Assembly (NCBI GenBank): GCA_947566645.1
Contig: CANOKL010000006.1
Location: forward strand, 62,001 to 126,000
Source: an uncultured Lachnospiraceae bacterium
Lineage (GTDB): Bacteria > Bacillota > Clostridia > Lachnospirales > Lachnospiraceae
Length of the DNA: 64,000 nt
Reading direction: 5' to 3'
Shown here: piece after piece, positions 25,290-33,565 of the stretch
Layout: each line of letters begins with the position of its first letter
Numbering within the stretch: the stretch's first letter is position 1
The notes under the pieces: model-generated
The model's input: the letters and a program-made list of their open reading frames with translations, nothing else
Told to the model about the DNA's origin: nothing
Databases searched by the model: none
Made by a program: the position numbers and the translations under genes

Positions 25290-25531
25290 ACTATAACCTC
25301 CTTGCTAACTGAAAGCAAAAATTATGTTATACTCACGGCAGCCGCAAAGCGGCATACTCCCTTATGCGGCTGTGCGCAGTATACTATTCGCGGGATCGCA
25401 CACCCCGCCATAGTAACAGAGAAACGGCCCAGGCCGCCTGAACCGTTTCCAAAAGCTAATTTCCCTTTATCATTCACAGCCCTGGAATGGCGCACAAACC
25501 GCACATTACGTGAGAGCCCTGAACCGAATTG

Positions 25532-27964
25532 TTACATTTTCTGCACAATATTAATAATTTTCTTCGGAACATAAATTTCCTTCACTACTGTTCCGGTAAT
25601 TTTATCTGCAATAGCTTCCCTTCCGGCAGCAATTGCTTCCTCCTTCGAAATATCGACCGGGATAGAGATAACTGCCTTTGTCTTTCCGTTCAGCTGCACC
25701 GGAACTTCAATCTCATCATCCTTCATTGCCTCTTCGTCATAAACAGGCCAGCCTGCCTTAAAGACAGACCCTGTATGGCCTAACTGCTCCCATGCCTCCT
25801 CTGCAATGTGGGGTGCGAACGGGGAAAGCAGCACGGTCATGGCTGATAAAGTCTCTTTGTCAACTCCGCCTTCCTTTTTTGCAATCTCAATCAATTTATT
25901 ATTATGCTCCATAAACCCTGAGATTGCTGTGTTCAGGCTGAAGCTCTCCAGACGCACGGTAATATCCTTAATCAGCCTGTGGCGCTCTTTGACCATCTCT
26001 TTTGTCGCAGCCACATCTGCTTCCCTGCTGTCCATGACAAGATTCCAGAATCTCTTAAGGAAACGGTTCACGCCGTCAATTCCACGGTCATCCCACTCGG
26101 CATCCAGTTCCGGCGGACCAACGAAAAGCTCGTACATACGCAGTGAATCACACCCATAATCTCTCACAAGATCATCCGGAGATACCACATTGCCTTTTGA
26201 CTTACTCATCTTGATTCCGTTCTTTCCTGTAATCATTCCCTGGTTAAACAGTTTGTGGAAGGGCTCGTCAAAATCAATGACCCCGATATCGCACAGGAAC
26301 TTTGTATAAAATCTTGAATACAGAAGATGAAGCACCGCATGCTCCACGCCGCCAATATACATATCTACCGGAAGCATTGCATCTGCCTTCTCCCTGGAAA
26401 CAAGCTCCTTATCATTATGGTTATCCACATAGCGCAGGAAATACCAGGAGGAGCCTGCCCACTGGGGCATTGTATTTGTCTCACGCTTTGCAGGCTTTCC
26501 GCATACCGGGCACTTGCAGTTTACCCATTCCTCAATCGCTGCAAGGGGGGATTCCCCTGTTCCTGTAGGCTCATAGGATTCTACCTCCGGAAGACGCAGC
26601 GGCAGCTCTTCCTCCGGCACCGGCACACATCCGCAATCCGGACAATGCACAATCGGAATCGGCTCTCCCCAGTAGCGCTGACGGGAAAATACCCAGTCAC
26701 GCAGCTTATAGTTCACAGTTGCACGGCCGATTCCCCTCTCTTCAATCATATGAGGAGCCTCCTTTTTCAGTATGGAGGATTCCATACCATTCCACTCACC
26801 GGAATTGATCATGGTTCCGCTTGCCTCTGTGTAAGCCTCCGTCATATTCTCAATTTCTTTTCCATCCTTTGCAATAACCTGTACAATCGGAATACCGAAC
26901 TTTGTAGCAAATTCAAAATCACGGTCATCATGTGCCGGTACGCACATAATAGCACCAGTACCGTAATCCGCAAGTACATAGTCGGACAGCCAGATTGGCG
27001 TCTTCTCGCCATTCAGTGGATTAACCGCATAACTTCCTGTAAATACGCCAGTCTTTTCCTTATCCTGCATCCGGTCTACATTTGACTTCATGGATGCATC
27101 ATAAATATACTTTTCAACAGCCTCTCTCGTCTCATCTGTAGCAAGGCTGGCGGCAAGCTCATGCTCCGGCGCAAGTACCATAAAGGTGGCGCCGTATAAA
27201 GTATCCGGCCTGGTTGTATAGACTGTAATCTTCTCGTCCCTGCCGTCTACCGGGAAATCTACCTCTGCACCATAGGATTTTCCAATCCAGTCTGTCTGCA
27301 TCTTCTTTACCTTCTCCGGCCAGTCAAGCTTATCCAGATCTCCCAGCAGACGCTCTGCATAGGCGGTAATCTTAAGCATCCACTGGCGGAGATTCTTCTT
27401 CGTCACCTCTGCGCCGCAGCGCTCACATTTACCATTTACCACCTCTTCGTTGGCAAGCCCTGTCTTACAGGAAGGACACCAGTTGATAGGAAATTCCTTC
27501 TCATAAGCGAGCCCCTCCTTAAACATCTTTACAAAGATCCACTGGGTCCATTTATAAAACTCTGGATCTGTTGTATTCACCTCCCGGTCCCAGTCGTAAA
27601 GAGCCGCAATCTCATTAATCTGTTTTTTAATATTCTTCACATTCTCTGCAGTAGAAATCGCCGGGTGTACCCCCATCTTAATTGCATAGTTTTCTGCTGG
27701 AAGGCCAAATGCATCCCACCCCATGGGATGGATGATGTAGTATCCCTGCTGAAGCTTATACCTGCTCCATACATCTGAGATCACGTAGCCTCTCCAGTGG
27801 CCTACATGCAGGCCATTCCCTGATGGATACGGGAACATATCCAGACAGTAATATTTTTCTCTCTTACTTCCATCTTCATTCTCTGTTACGTTCACCGGGT
27901 TCTTTTCCCAGTTCTCGCGCCACTTTTTTTCAATTGCCTTATGATTATAAGGGATTTTAGACAT
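25532..27964 (-). CDS. leuS: Leucyl-tRNA synthetase
   Basis: An 810-residue class Ia synthetase charging tRNA-Leu. The HIGH-type motif is NGLHVGHWRGY (about residue 50), zinc-type cysteines are at NWCPSCKTGLANEE and CERCGAEV, the editing domain has YTTRPDTLYGATFM, and KMSKS is intact in NGIKMSKSKGNV. The C-terminal anticodon-binding domain is complete. AGGAGGAG precedes the ATG. Expression is controlled by an upstream T-box leader with its own promoter, so transcription should rise when leucyl-tRNA charging falls. Confidence 0.97.
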   Translation of the reverse strand: MSKIPYNHKAIEKKWRENWEKNPVNVTENEDGSKREKYYCLDMFPYPSGNGLHVGHWRGYVISDVWSRYKLQQGYYIIHPMGWDAFGLPAENYAIKMGVHPAISTAENVKNIKKQINEIAALYDWDREVNTTDPEFYKWTQWIFVKMFKEGLAYEKEFPINWCPSCKTGLANEEVVNGKCERCGAEVTKKNLRQWMLKITAYAERLLGDLDKLDWPEKVKKMQTDWIGKSYGAEVDFPVDGRDEKITVYTTRPDTLYGATFMVLAPEHELAASLATDETREAVEKYIYDASMKSNVDRMQDKEKTGVFTGSYAVNPLNGEKTPIWLSDYVLADYGTGAIMCVPAHDDRDFEFATKFGIPIVQVIAKDGKEIENMTEAYTEASGTMINSGEWNGMESSILKKEAPHMIEERGIGRATVNYKLRDWVFSRQRYWGEPIPIVHCPDCGCVPVPEEELPLRLPEVESYEPTGTGESPLAAIEEWVNCKCPVCGKPAKRETNTMPQWAGSSWYFLRYVDNHNDKELVSREKADAMLPVDMYIGGVEHAVLHLLYSRFYTKFLCDIGVIDFDEPFHKLFNQGMITGKNGIKMSKSKGNVVSPDDLVRDYGCDSLRMYELFVGPPELDAEWDDRGIDGVNRFLKRFWNLVMDSREADVAATKEMVKERHRLIKDITVRLESFSLNTAISGFMEHNNKLIEIAKKEGGVDKETLSAMTVLLSPFAPHIAEEAWEQLGHTGSVFKAGWPVYDEEAMKDDEIEVPVQLNGKTKAVISIPVDISKEEAIAAGREAIADKITGTVVKEIYVPKKIINIVQKM

Positions 27965-28011
27965 CTTTTTACTCCTCCTACTATAATAACGTCAAAGACC
28001 TCGCCACAGGC

Positions 28012-28168
28012 ACGAAACAAAAAGTCCTTCCATCTCAAAAGAGACGAAAAGACTTCACTTCCGCGGTACCACTCTTCTTCATACAGGGCACTGCTGCCTC
28101 GCACCCTCCGGCAGCTCTCTGAAAACAATCGGCTCTTACTACTCCTCATCAACGTTTCTTTCTTATTC
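28012..28168 (-). ncRNA. T-box leader (leuS)
   Basis: The minus-strand transcript between promoter and leuS contains the T-box core GAGTGGTACCGCGG (28061-28074). It is followed by an antiterminator/terminator region whose stem (AAGUCUUUU with GGAAGGACUU) ends in a U tract at about 28018. A stem with GCUGCC / GGCAGC lies upstream. Binding of uncharged tRNA to this element permits read-through. I could not place the specifier codon with confidence, but the downstream gene implies leucine. Confidence 0.85.
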
Positions 28169-28174
28169 TTCATT

Positions 28175-28203
28175 ATTATACGGATAATGTTAAAATAAGT
28201 CAA
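28175..28203 (-). promoter_or_regulatory. Promoter of the leuS T-box transcript
   Basis: TTGACT (28198-28203) and TATAAT (28175-28180) separated by 17 bases on the minus strand, a near-consensus housekeeping promoter. Confidence 0.85.
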
Positions 28204-28250
28204 GTGATTCTGACAAATCTTTTAATAATATGATTAACTTGAAATTATGG

Positions 28251-28279
28251 TTGTTCCTGTCCTCTCTTTCGTGTATAAT
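28251..28279 (+). promoter_or_regulatory. Promoter of the P-loop protein gene
   Basis: TTGTTC (28251-28256) and TATAAT (28274-28279) with a 17-base spacer, divergent from the leuS promoter. Confidence 0.75.
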
Positions 28280-28342
28280 AGAAACAGGTAACGGTACTGA
28301 AAGCATTTCAGTATAATATGATACATAAAGGAGAGTTCGCCA

Positions 28343-28765
28343 ATGGTAAATTTATTAACAGGTCCGAAAGGGAGCGGCAAGACACAGCAGATGATTGAAC
28401 TTGCTAACAAGAAAGTAAAAGACTGCAACGGTAATGTCGTATTTATCAAAAAAACGCACAGAGACACCGCAAGCGTCACATTTGATATCCGTACCATCTG
28501 TATGGATGACTACACATCAATTACCAATATTGATGAATATATCGGATTTTTATATGGAATGTATAGCTCCAACCATGATATTGAATGTGTATTTATTGAC
28601 GGGATCCTGAAGCATGCTGATGTTTCTTTAGAAAATATGCCGGAATTCATAGAGAGACTTAAAAAGATTTCCTCTGACTGCGGCATTGAATTCTTTGTAA
28701 GCATCAGCGGCGCAAGAGAAGATCTGAAGGATGTTAATACAGAAAACCTAAGTTTTATTAATTAA
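28343..28765 (+). CDS. Small P-loop ATP-binding protein
   Basis: A 140-residue single-domain P-loop protein. Walker A is GPKGSGKTQQM at residues 7-14, and a Walker B-like strand CVFIDGILKHAD comes near residue 90. It has neither HTH nor membrane segment. Close relatives are widespread in Clostridia, sometimes annotated as PilT-like or thymidine-kinase-like, without known function. It has its own promoter 60 bases upstream and a strong terminator 10 bases downstream, so it is a single-gene transcription unit. Confidence 0.8.
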   Translation: MVNLLTGPKGSGKTQQMIELANKKVKDCNGNVVFIKKTHRDTASVTFDIRTICMDDYTSITNIDEYIGFLYGMYSSNHDIECVFIDGILKHADVSLENMPEFIERLKKISSDCGIEFFVSISGAREDLKDVNTENLSFIN

Positions 28766-28775
28766 GACTCAGAAA

Positions 28776-28811
28776 CAGACGGGAACGGCTAATGCCGTTC
28801 CCGTCTGTTTT
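28776..28811 (+). terminator. Strong Rho-independent terminator
   Basis: A perfect 14-bp stem CAGACGGGAACGGC / GCCGTTCCCGTCTG with a TAAT loop and a following T run, right after the P-loop gene. It may also serve the opposing gene ending at 28856. Confidence 0.9.
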
Positions 28812-28855
28812 ATACTGCTCGCCAGACAAATCGGCCATGAGTATAAATCCGCCTA

Positions 28856-30457
28856 TCAGTCAAATGTCAGCGACATGACTGTATTTGCCTGCTCGCCTTC
28901 CTTATATTCCATGGTAATCTTCTGACCCTCTTCACATCTTACAACATCAATAAAATCAACAACCGAGATGTCAAAGATATCATCAGAGCCTGTCACCATC
29001 AGATAATAGTGGGAGGTCCCGTCAAGAACTGCCTGGGCGATCTTCGTAATCTCACCCGTCACGGTATGCACCTCTCTCGTATCCTTCTCAGCTTCCTTCA
29101 CGCCGCTGCTTAAGAGAAGCTCCAGATAATTCTCCTCACACTGGCTGACACTGTCACCGATTGCTACGATCTGATATTTCTGTACATTTACCATGGCATA
29201 TTTTTTTACGAGGCCCGCGTCATCCTTGAGGGCTATAAAATAAGTTGGCTCACCGGAAATATTCAGAAGCAGCGGGAAGGTGGCGATATACTTCAGGTTC
29301 TGTACCTGTCCCTCTGCGGATGACATAGCAGAAGATTCTGTTGCACCTTCTACCTCGTAATATTTCGTCTCCATAGTCCTCTGGTTTGAAAGCACGAAAC
29401 CCACATTAGACTGGTCGCCATTTACCGAGGTAACACCTGTATACATCCATACATCATCATCCAATGCCAGATAATTGTATCCGTCTGTTGTCTTAAGACA
29501 GTCTTTCTGACTTAGCACGCTGTTAAAGAATCCATGCTTCAGAGTGCCATAGTAATCAAAAAGCTCCACAAGAAGATCTGCGGAATATGCACGGTCAATC
29601 CACTCCGGCGCCTCATCCACCTGATAAGTCTTCATCTCACCGGTTACCGCATTACAGATTACAACCTTTCCTACTGTCTCCCCGCCGAACAGTCCAATAT
29701 TGAACTTCTTCACCGGGGCAATCCAGTAGGGAATGCCTTCATCGTCAATCTCGAAGCTAAGCTGCCCATAGATATATGTGGGATGCGCAAATCGCAGGTG
29801 CCGGTAGATATTCCGGTTGAAATGCTCGCATGTCATATATTTCATTCCCTCTTTAAGCTTCACGATCTCTGTGCTCTGGGTCGCCATATTGATACGGATA
29901 TATGCCGGAATTCCCTCGGAACGGTTCGTGAACCACTTAATCAGACTCGCGTATTTCAGCGGGGACACCCTCACCGGATTATCATTGTAATTGATCTGGG
30001 AATAGATCTCGTCTGCTTCAAACTGGGAAACCATATCTACCATACTTCCCATCTTCCGGTCGCCGAGAATCTCTGCGGTATCCTTATCAAGAAGCGGTAT
30101 CATATCAAAAGAAAGCTCCTCCACATCGTCTGCAAAATTGCCCTCTTCCACCTTCATCAGTCCCTGGTATTTCTTCGCATTAACAATCGGTGAGGAGAGA
30201 ACAGAACCAATCAGATACACTGCCCCTATACCCAGTATCAGAATGCCGAAGCATTTTACTACCCTATTCTCCTTAAATTCATGTCTCCCGAGCCGCTTTT
30301 TTACCACATATGCCACTGCCAGTACAAGCAGCAGAAACAGCCCCATAACCCAGGTGTCTGATGAATGGATATTGATAGCAGGGAGTGTTACATAATAGTA
30401 CACCGCTGCTGCGGCCAATATGCCCAGCACAACAAGTATCTTTTTCTTTCCTTTCAT
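28856..30457 (-). CDS. Conserved membrane protein of unknown function
   Basis: A 533-residue protein with three membrane helices in the first 110 residues (around 7-24, 36-53 and 70-90). A large extracytoplasmic region of about 420 residues follows, beta-rich and containing WIAPVKKFNIGLFGGETVGK and VTGEMKTYQVDEAPEWID, which resemble PepSY-like regions but without a firm match. The end (TGEITKIAQAVLDG, YYLMVTG) may be an OB-like domain. Similar proteins occur in other Lachnospiraceae. The trkH gene ends 66 bases upstream; a role with potassium transport is only a neighbourhood guess. Confidence 0.75.
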   Translation of the reverse strand: MKGKKKILVVLGILAAAAVYYYVTLPAINIHSSDTWVMGLFLLLVLAVAYVVKKRLGRHEFKENRVVKCFGILILGIGAVYLIGSVLSSPIVNAKKYQGLMKVEEGNFADDVEELSFDMIPLLDKDTAEILGDRKMGSMVDMVSQFEADEIYSQINYNDNPVRVSPLKYASLIKWFTNRSEGIPAYIRINMATQSTEIVKLKEGMKYMTCEHFNRNIYRHLRFAHPTYIYGQLSFEIDDEGIPYWIAPVKKFNIGLFGGETVGKVVICNAVTGEMKTYQVDEAPEWIDRAYSADLLVELFDYYGTLKHGFFNSVLSQKDCLKTTDGYNYLALDDDVWMYTGVTSVNGDQSNVGFVLSNQRTMETKYYEVEGATESSAMSSAEGQVQNLKYIATFPLLLNISGEPTYFIALKDDAGLVKKYAMVNVQKYQIVAIGDSVSQCEENYLELLLSSGVKEAEKDTREVHTVTGEITKIAQAVLDGTSHYYLMVTGSDDIFDISVVDFIDVVRCEEGQKITMEYKEGEQANTVMSLTFD

Positions 30458-30522
30458 ATTATACCTCCGTTAAAATGTAACAGTTCAGACAAGCTGCCCT
30501 CAGACCTGTCTGAATTGTTATG

Positions 30523-31971
30523 TTAAAATTTCTTTCTCCATGAAAATGAAGTAAGCAGCATCAGAAACGGGAAGATCTCCAGTCTGCCGGCAAGCATGTC
30601 AAAGCAGAACACCAGCTTGGACAGAATCGAAAAATCTGCAAAATTGCCGACCGGCCCCACCTCAGCAATACCCGGGCCAATATTGTTCAGTGTTGTAATG
30701 ACGGAACTGAATGTAGTCGCAAAGTCCTTGTTATCCAAAGAAACCAGAAGAACAGACACCACCATGATCCCGACATATGCCATCAGGTACACATAGACAT
30801 TTTTCAAAATATCCTGACTCATCTTCTTCCCGTTAATCCGGATAATATTCACTGACTGCGGGTGTACCAGCTGTTTGATTCCCTGTCTGATCGTTTTAAA
30901 TATAATCAGCACCCTGGACACCTTGATTCCGCCTCCTGTTGAAGACGCACATGCGCCGACAATCATCAGAAACAGGATGATGCACTGGGAAAACATGGGC
31001 CACACATTATAATCTACAGTCGCATACCCAGTAGTCGTAATGATGGACGCAACCTGGAAGATTGCATACCGGAATGCCGTAAACGGACTGGGATACTGGC
31101 TGCTTGTATTTATTGTAATCGCCAGTGCTGCTGCTGCGATAATTCCCAGGTAAGCCTTCAGCTCTTCGTTTTTCCATACCTGCTTTGCCTCTTTGATCAG
31201 GAGGAAGAAATACAGGTTAAAATTCACCCCAAATAAAATCATAAACAAGGTGATTACTCCATCAATGTATACGCTGTCAAAATGTCCCACGCTCTGTGCA
31301 TAATTGGAAAATCCTCCGGTTCCAGCCGTACCAAAGGCATGGATCAGACTGTCAAAAAGATCCATTCCTCCAAGGATCAGCAGGATCACCTCAAGCACAG
31401 TCATGCCAAAATAAATTCCGTACAGGATTCTTGCCGTAGACATAGTCTTGGGCACAAGCTTATCCTTTTCAGGACCCGGAACCTCTGCACGCATCAGATA
31501 CATAGAGTTCTTCTTATCCAGTGTTGTCAGCATCATGACAAATACAAGCACTCCCATACCGCCTATCCAGTGGGAGAAGCTCCGCCAGAACAGCATACAC
31601 CGGGGAAGTGCCTCCACATCTCTCAGGATAGAGGAACCTGTTGTTGTAAATCCAGATACCATCTCGAACAGCGCATCCACATAATTCGGAATGCTTCTGG
31701 ATATGGTAAACGGAAGCGCGCCAAAAAGGGACCAGAGCCCCCATGCACTTGCGACGATAATCATGCCGTCCTTCCCATAGATTGACGGCGCCTCCGGCTT
31801 TCTACGTCCAAAAAAAACAAATATAAGCAGAAGGACCACTGCAGGAATCAGGAAAGCACATGCCTCCTTAATCTCCCCGTAAATCACTCCTGTCAGTGCA
31901 GGAAGCAGCAGAAGCAGTGCTTCCACTCCCAACATCTTTGCTAATATAAAACGTATCATTTTATGATTCAT
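30523..31971 (-). CDS. trkH: Trk-type potassium uptake channel subunit TrkH
   Basis: About 482 residues of an SKT-family potassium/sodium translocator. Four pore loops carry selectivity-filter segments: SGFTTTGSSIL, AFGTAGTGGFSNY, SIITTTGYATVDY and TLNNIGPGIAEVG. There are about ten membrane helices. The start at 31971 (MNHKMIRFIL) lies 19 bases after the stop of trkA, so the two form an operon. An earlier in-frame ATG at 32025 would overlap trkA by 35 bases. It works with the regulatory TrkA subunit at the membrane. Confidence 0.93.
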   Translation of the reverse strand: MNHKMIRFILAKMLGVEALLLLLPALTGVIYGEIKEACAFLIPAVVLLLIFVFFGRRKPEAPSIYGKDGMIIVASAWGLWSLFGALPFTISRSIPNYVDALFEMVSGFTTTGSSILRDVEALPRCMLFWRSFSHWIGGMGVLVFVMMLTTLDKKNSMYLMRAEVPGPEKDKLVPKTMSTARILYGIYFGMTVLEVILLILGGMDLFDSLIHAFGTAGTGGFSNYAQSVGHFDSVYIDGVITLFMILFGVNFNLYFFLLIKEAKQVWKNEELKAYLGIIAAAALAITINTSSQYPSPFTAFRYAIFQVASIITTTGYATVDYNVWPMFSQCIILFLMIVGACASSTGGGIKVSRVLIIFKTIRQGIKQLVHPQSVNIIRINGKKMSQDILKNVYVYLMAYVGIMVVSVLLVSLDNKDFATTFSSVITTLNNIGPGIAEVGPVGNFADFSILSKLVFCFDMLAGRLEIFPFLMLLTSFSWRKKF

Positions 31972-31990
31972 GGCTTTTCTTCTGACTCTC

Positions 31991-33349
31991 CTATGCAAGT
32001 ATATCCCTAAATTCTCTGATTGCATGCTCTTTCGTAACTACGATCACACTGTCTCCCACCTCCAGGTGATCATCACCATTGGGAATAATAATATTCCGGT
32101 TCCGGCCGATACAGGCAATCAGGTGGTTGGACTTTGTTGGAAGATCCCTAAGCGGAATATCTGTATATTCACACTGCTGTCTGATAATATACTCCTGGGC
32201 CTCTATCCTCCCATTTACCAGACGGTACATGGTCTCAACATTGGCATTGCTATAGGAATTCATACGTGCTTTTACATAGTTAAGGATCGCATTGGCAGCT
32301 GCACCCTTCGCTGAAACCGTGCTGTCGATTCCCAGCTCCTCCACCATCTGTGCACGGGTATCATTATTCACCTTTGCAACAATTTTTTTCACACCCTGGG
32401 TCTTTGCATAAAGAGACATGATAATATTCTCCTCATCCATTCCGGTAAGGGCAACTAATGCATCTGCGCTCTGAAGTCCCTCTTCAAGAAGCAGATCCTG
32501 GTCAGCCGCATCCCCGTGAATCACCATGGCTTTGGGAAGCTGCTCACAGAGCTCCTCGCATCTTTTTTCATTTTTCTCAATGATCTTAACCTGCATTCCT
32601 GCCTGCAGAAGCTGCTTTGTTAAATAGAAGCACAGATGCCCGCCTCCACAGATCAGTACATTCTTAATCTTCGCATTTTTCTTTCCCATTGACTTAAAAA
32701 AGATCTTCAGGTTTCCATGGGCAGCAGCAATGTGAAGCTTATCTCCCTGCCTCAGGACAAAACCACCGTCTGGAATATAGACATCGTTTCCACGTTTGAC
32801 GGCACATACAAGCATCTTGATCTGAAACCGCCTGTATATCTCTGCCAGGGACAGATCCGCAAGCTGGCTGTCCTCACGGACAGGAACTTCCACCAGTTCT
32901 ACCTTTCCCTTCATAAAGGTCTCCACCTTGTTCGCCTCCGGGAACAGGAGAACCCTGGCCACTTCATTTGCAGCGGCAAGTTCTGGATTTACTGCCATAC
33001 TAAGGTGCAGGTCTGCTTTCAGAAGGTCGATCTGCTGATAGTATATGGGATTTCTGAGCCTGGCAATCGTATGCTTTGCCCCAATCTTTCTTGCCAGAAG
33101 ACAGCACAGCATATTCATCTCATCAGAAGAAGCACATGCAATCACAAGATCTGCATTCGGTACATCCGCCTGCCTCTGTATCTCCACATCCGCACCATTT
33201 CCCGTAATACAGAAAATATCCAGCTGATTCAGCGCTGCCTGCAGCTTCCCCTCATTCTGATCAATTAAAACAATATCATAATCCTCTTCGGACAGCTGGG
33301 TTGTAAGCTTATGCCCCACCTTACCGTCACCTATAATTACAATCCTCAT
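31991..33349 (-). CDS. trkA: Trk system regulatory subunit TrkA
   Basis: About 452 residues with two RCK units. The first Rossmann fold has MRIVIIGDGKVGHKL and an ACASSDEMNMLCC segment; the second has VLICGGGHLCFYL and LVALTGMDEENI. Each is followed by an RCK-C domain. TrkA binds NAD(H)/ATP and gates TrkH. The ATG at 33349 follows AGAGG by nine bases; an in-frame ATG at 33406 has no site. It is the first gene of the trkA-trkH operon. Confidence 0.93.
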   Translation of the reverse strand: MRIVIIGDGKVGHKLTTQLSEEDYDIVLIDQNEGKLQAALNQLDIFCITGNGADVEIQRQADVPNADLVIACASSDEMNMLCCLLARKIGAKHTIARLRNPIYYQQIDLLKADLHLSMAVNPELAAANEVARVLLFPEANKVETFMKGKVELVEVPVREDSQLADLSLAEIYRRFQIKMLVCAVKRGNDVYIPDGGFVLRQGDKLHIAAAHGNLKIFFKSMGKKNAKIKNVLICGGGHLCFYLTKQLLQAGMQVKIIEKNEKRCEELCEQLPKAMVIHGDAADQDLLLEEGLQSADALVALTGMDEENIIMSLYAKTQGVKKIVAKVNNDTRAQMVEELGIDSTVSAKGAAANAILNYVKARMNSYSNANVETMYRLVNGRIEAQEYIIRQQCEYTDIPLRDLPTKSNHLIACIGRNRNIIIPNGDDHLEVGDSVIVVTKEHAIREFRDILA

Positions 33350-33490
33350 TTCTATAATCCTCTTTTTGTATATAGTATGATGCCGGAAACCGTTCCATAT
33401 CTTCACAATTGTACACGGGCATCTGTCTGAAACCGGTTACGATTCAAATACAAAACAGTTACCACATCAATGGATTATAGCACCTTTATA

Positions 33491-33527
33491 ACAAGAAAAA
33501 AAGCCCTTTTAGGGCTTTTTTTCTTGT
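33491..33527. terminator. Terminator between EF-G and trkA
   Basis: A nearly perfect 17-bp inverted repeat around AGCCCT/AGGGCT with long A and T tracts on its two sides. It follows the EF-G gene (minus strand) and precedes trkA. Confidence 0.85.
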
Positions 33528-33565
33528 GTTTTATTCGTTGTTGTTGTTCGCTCCGCAAACAGTGA

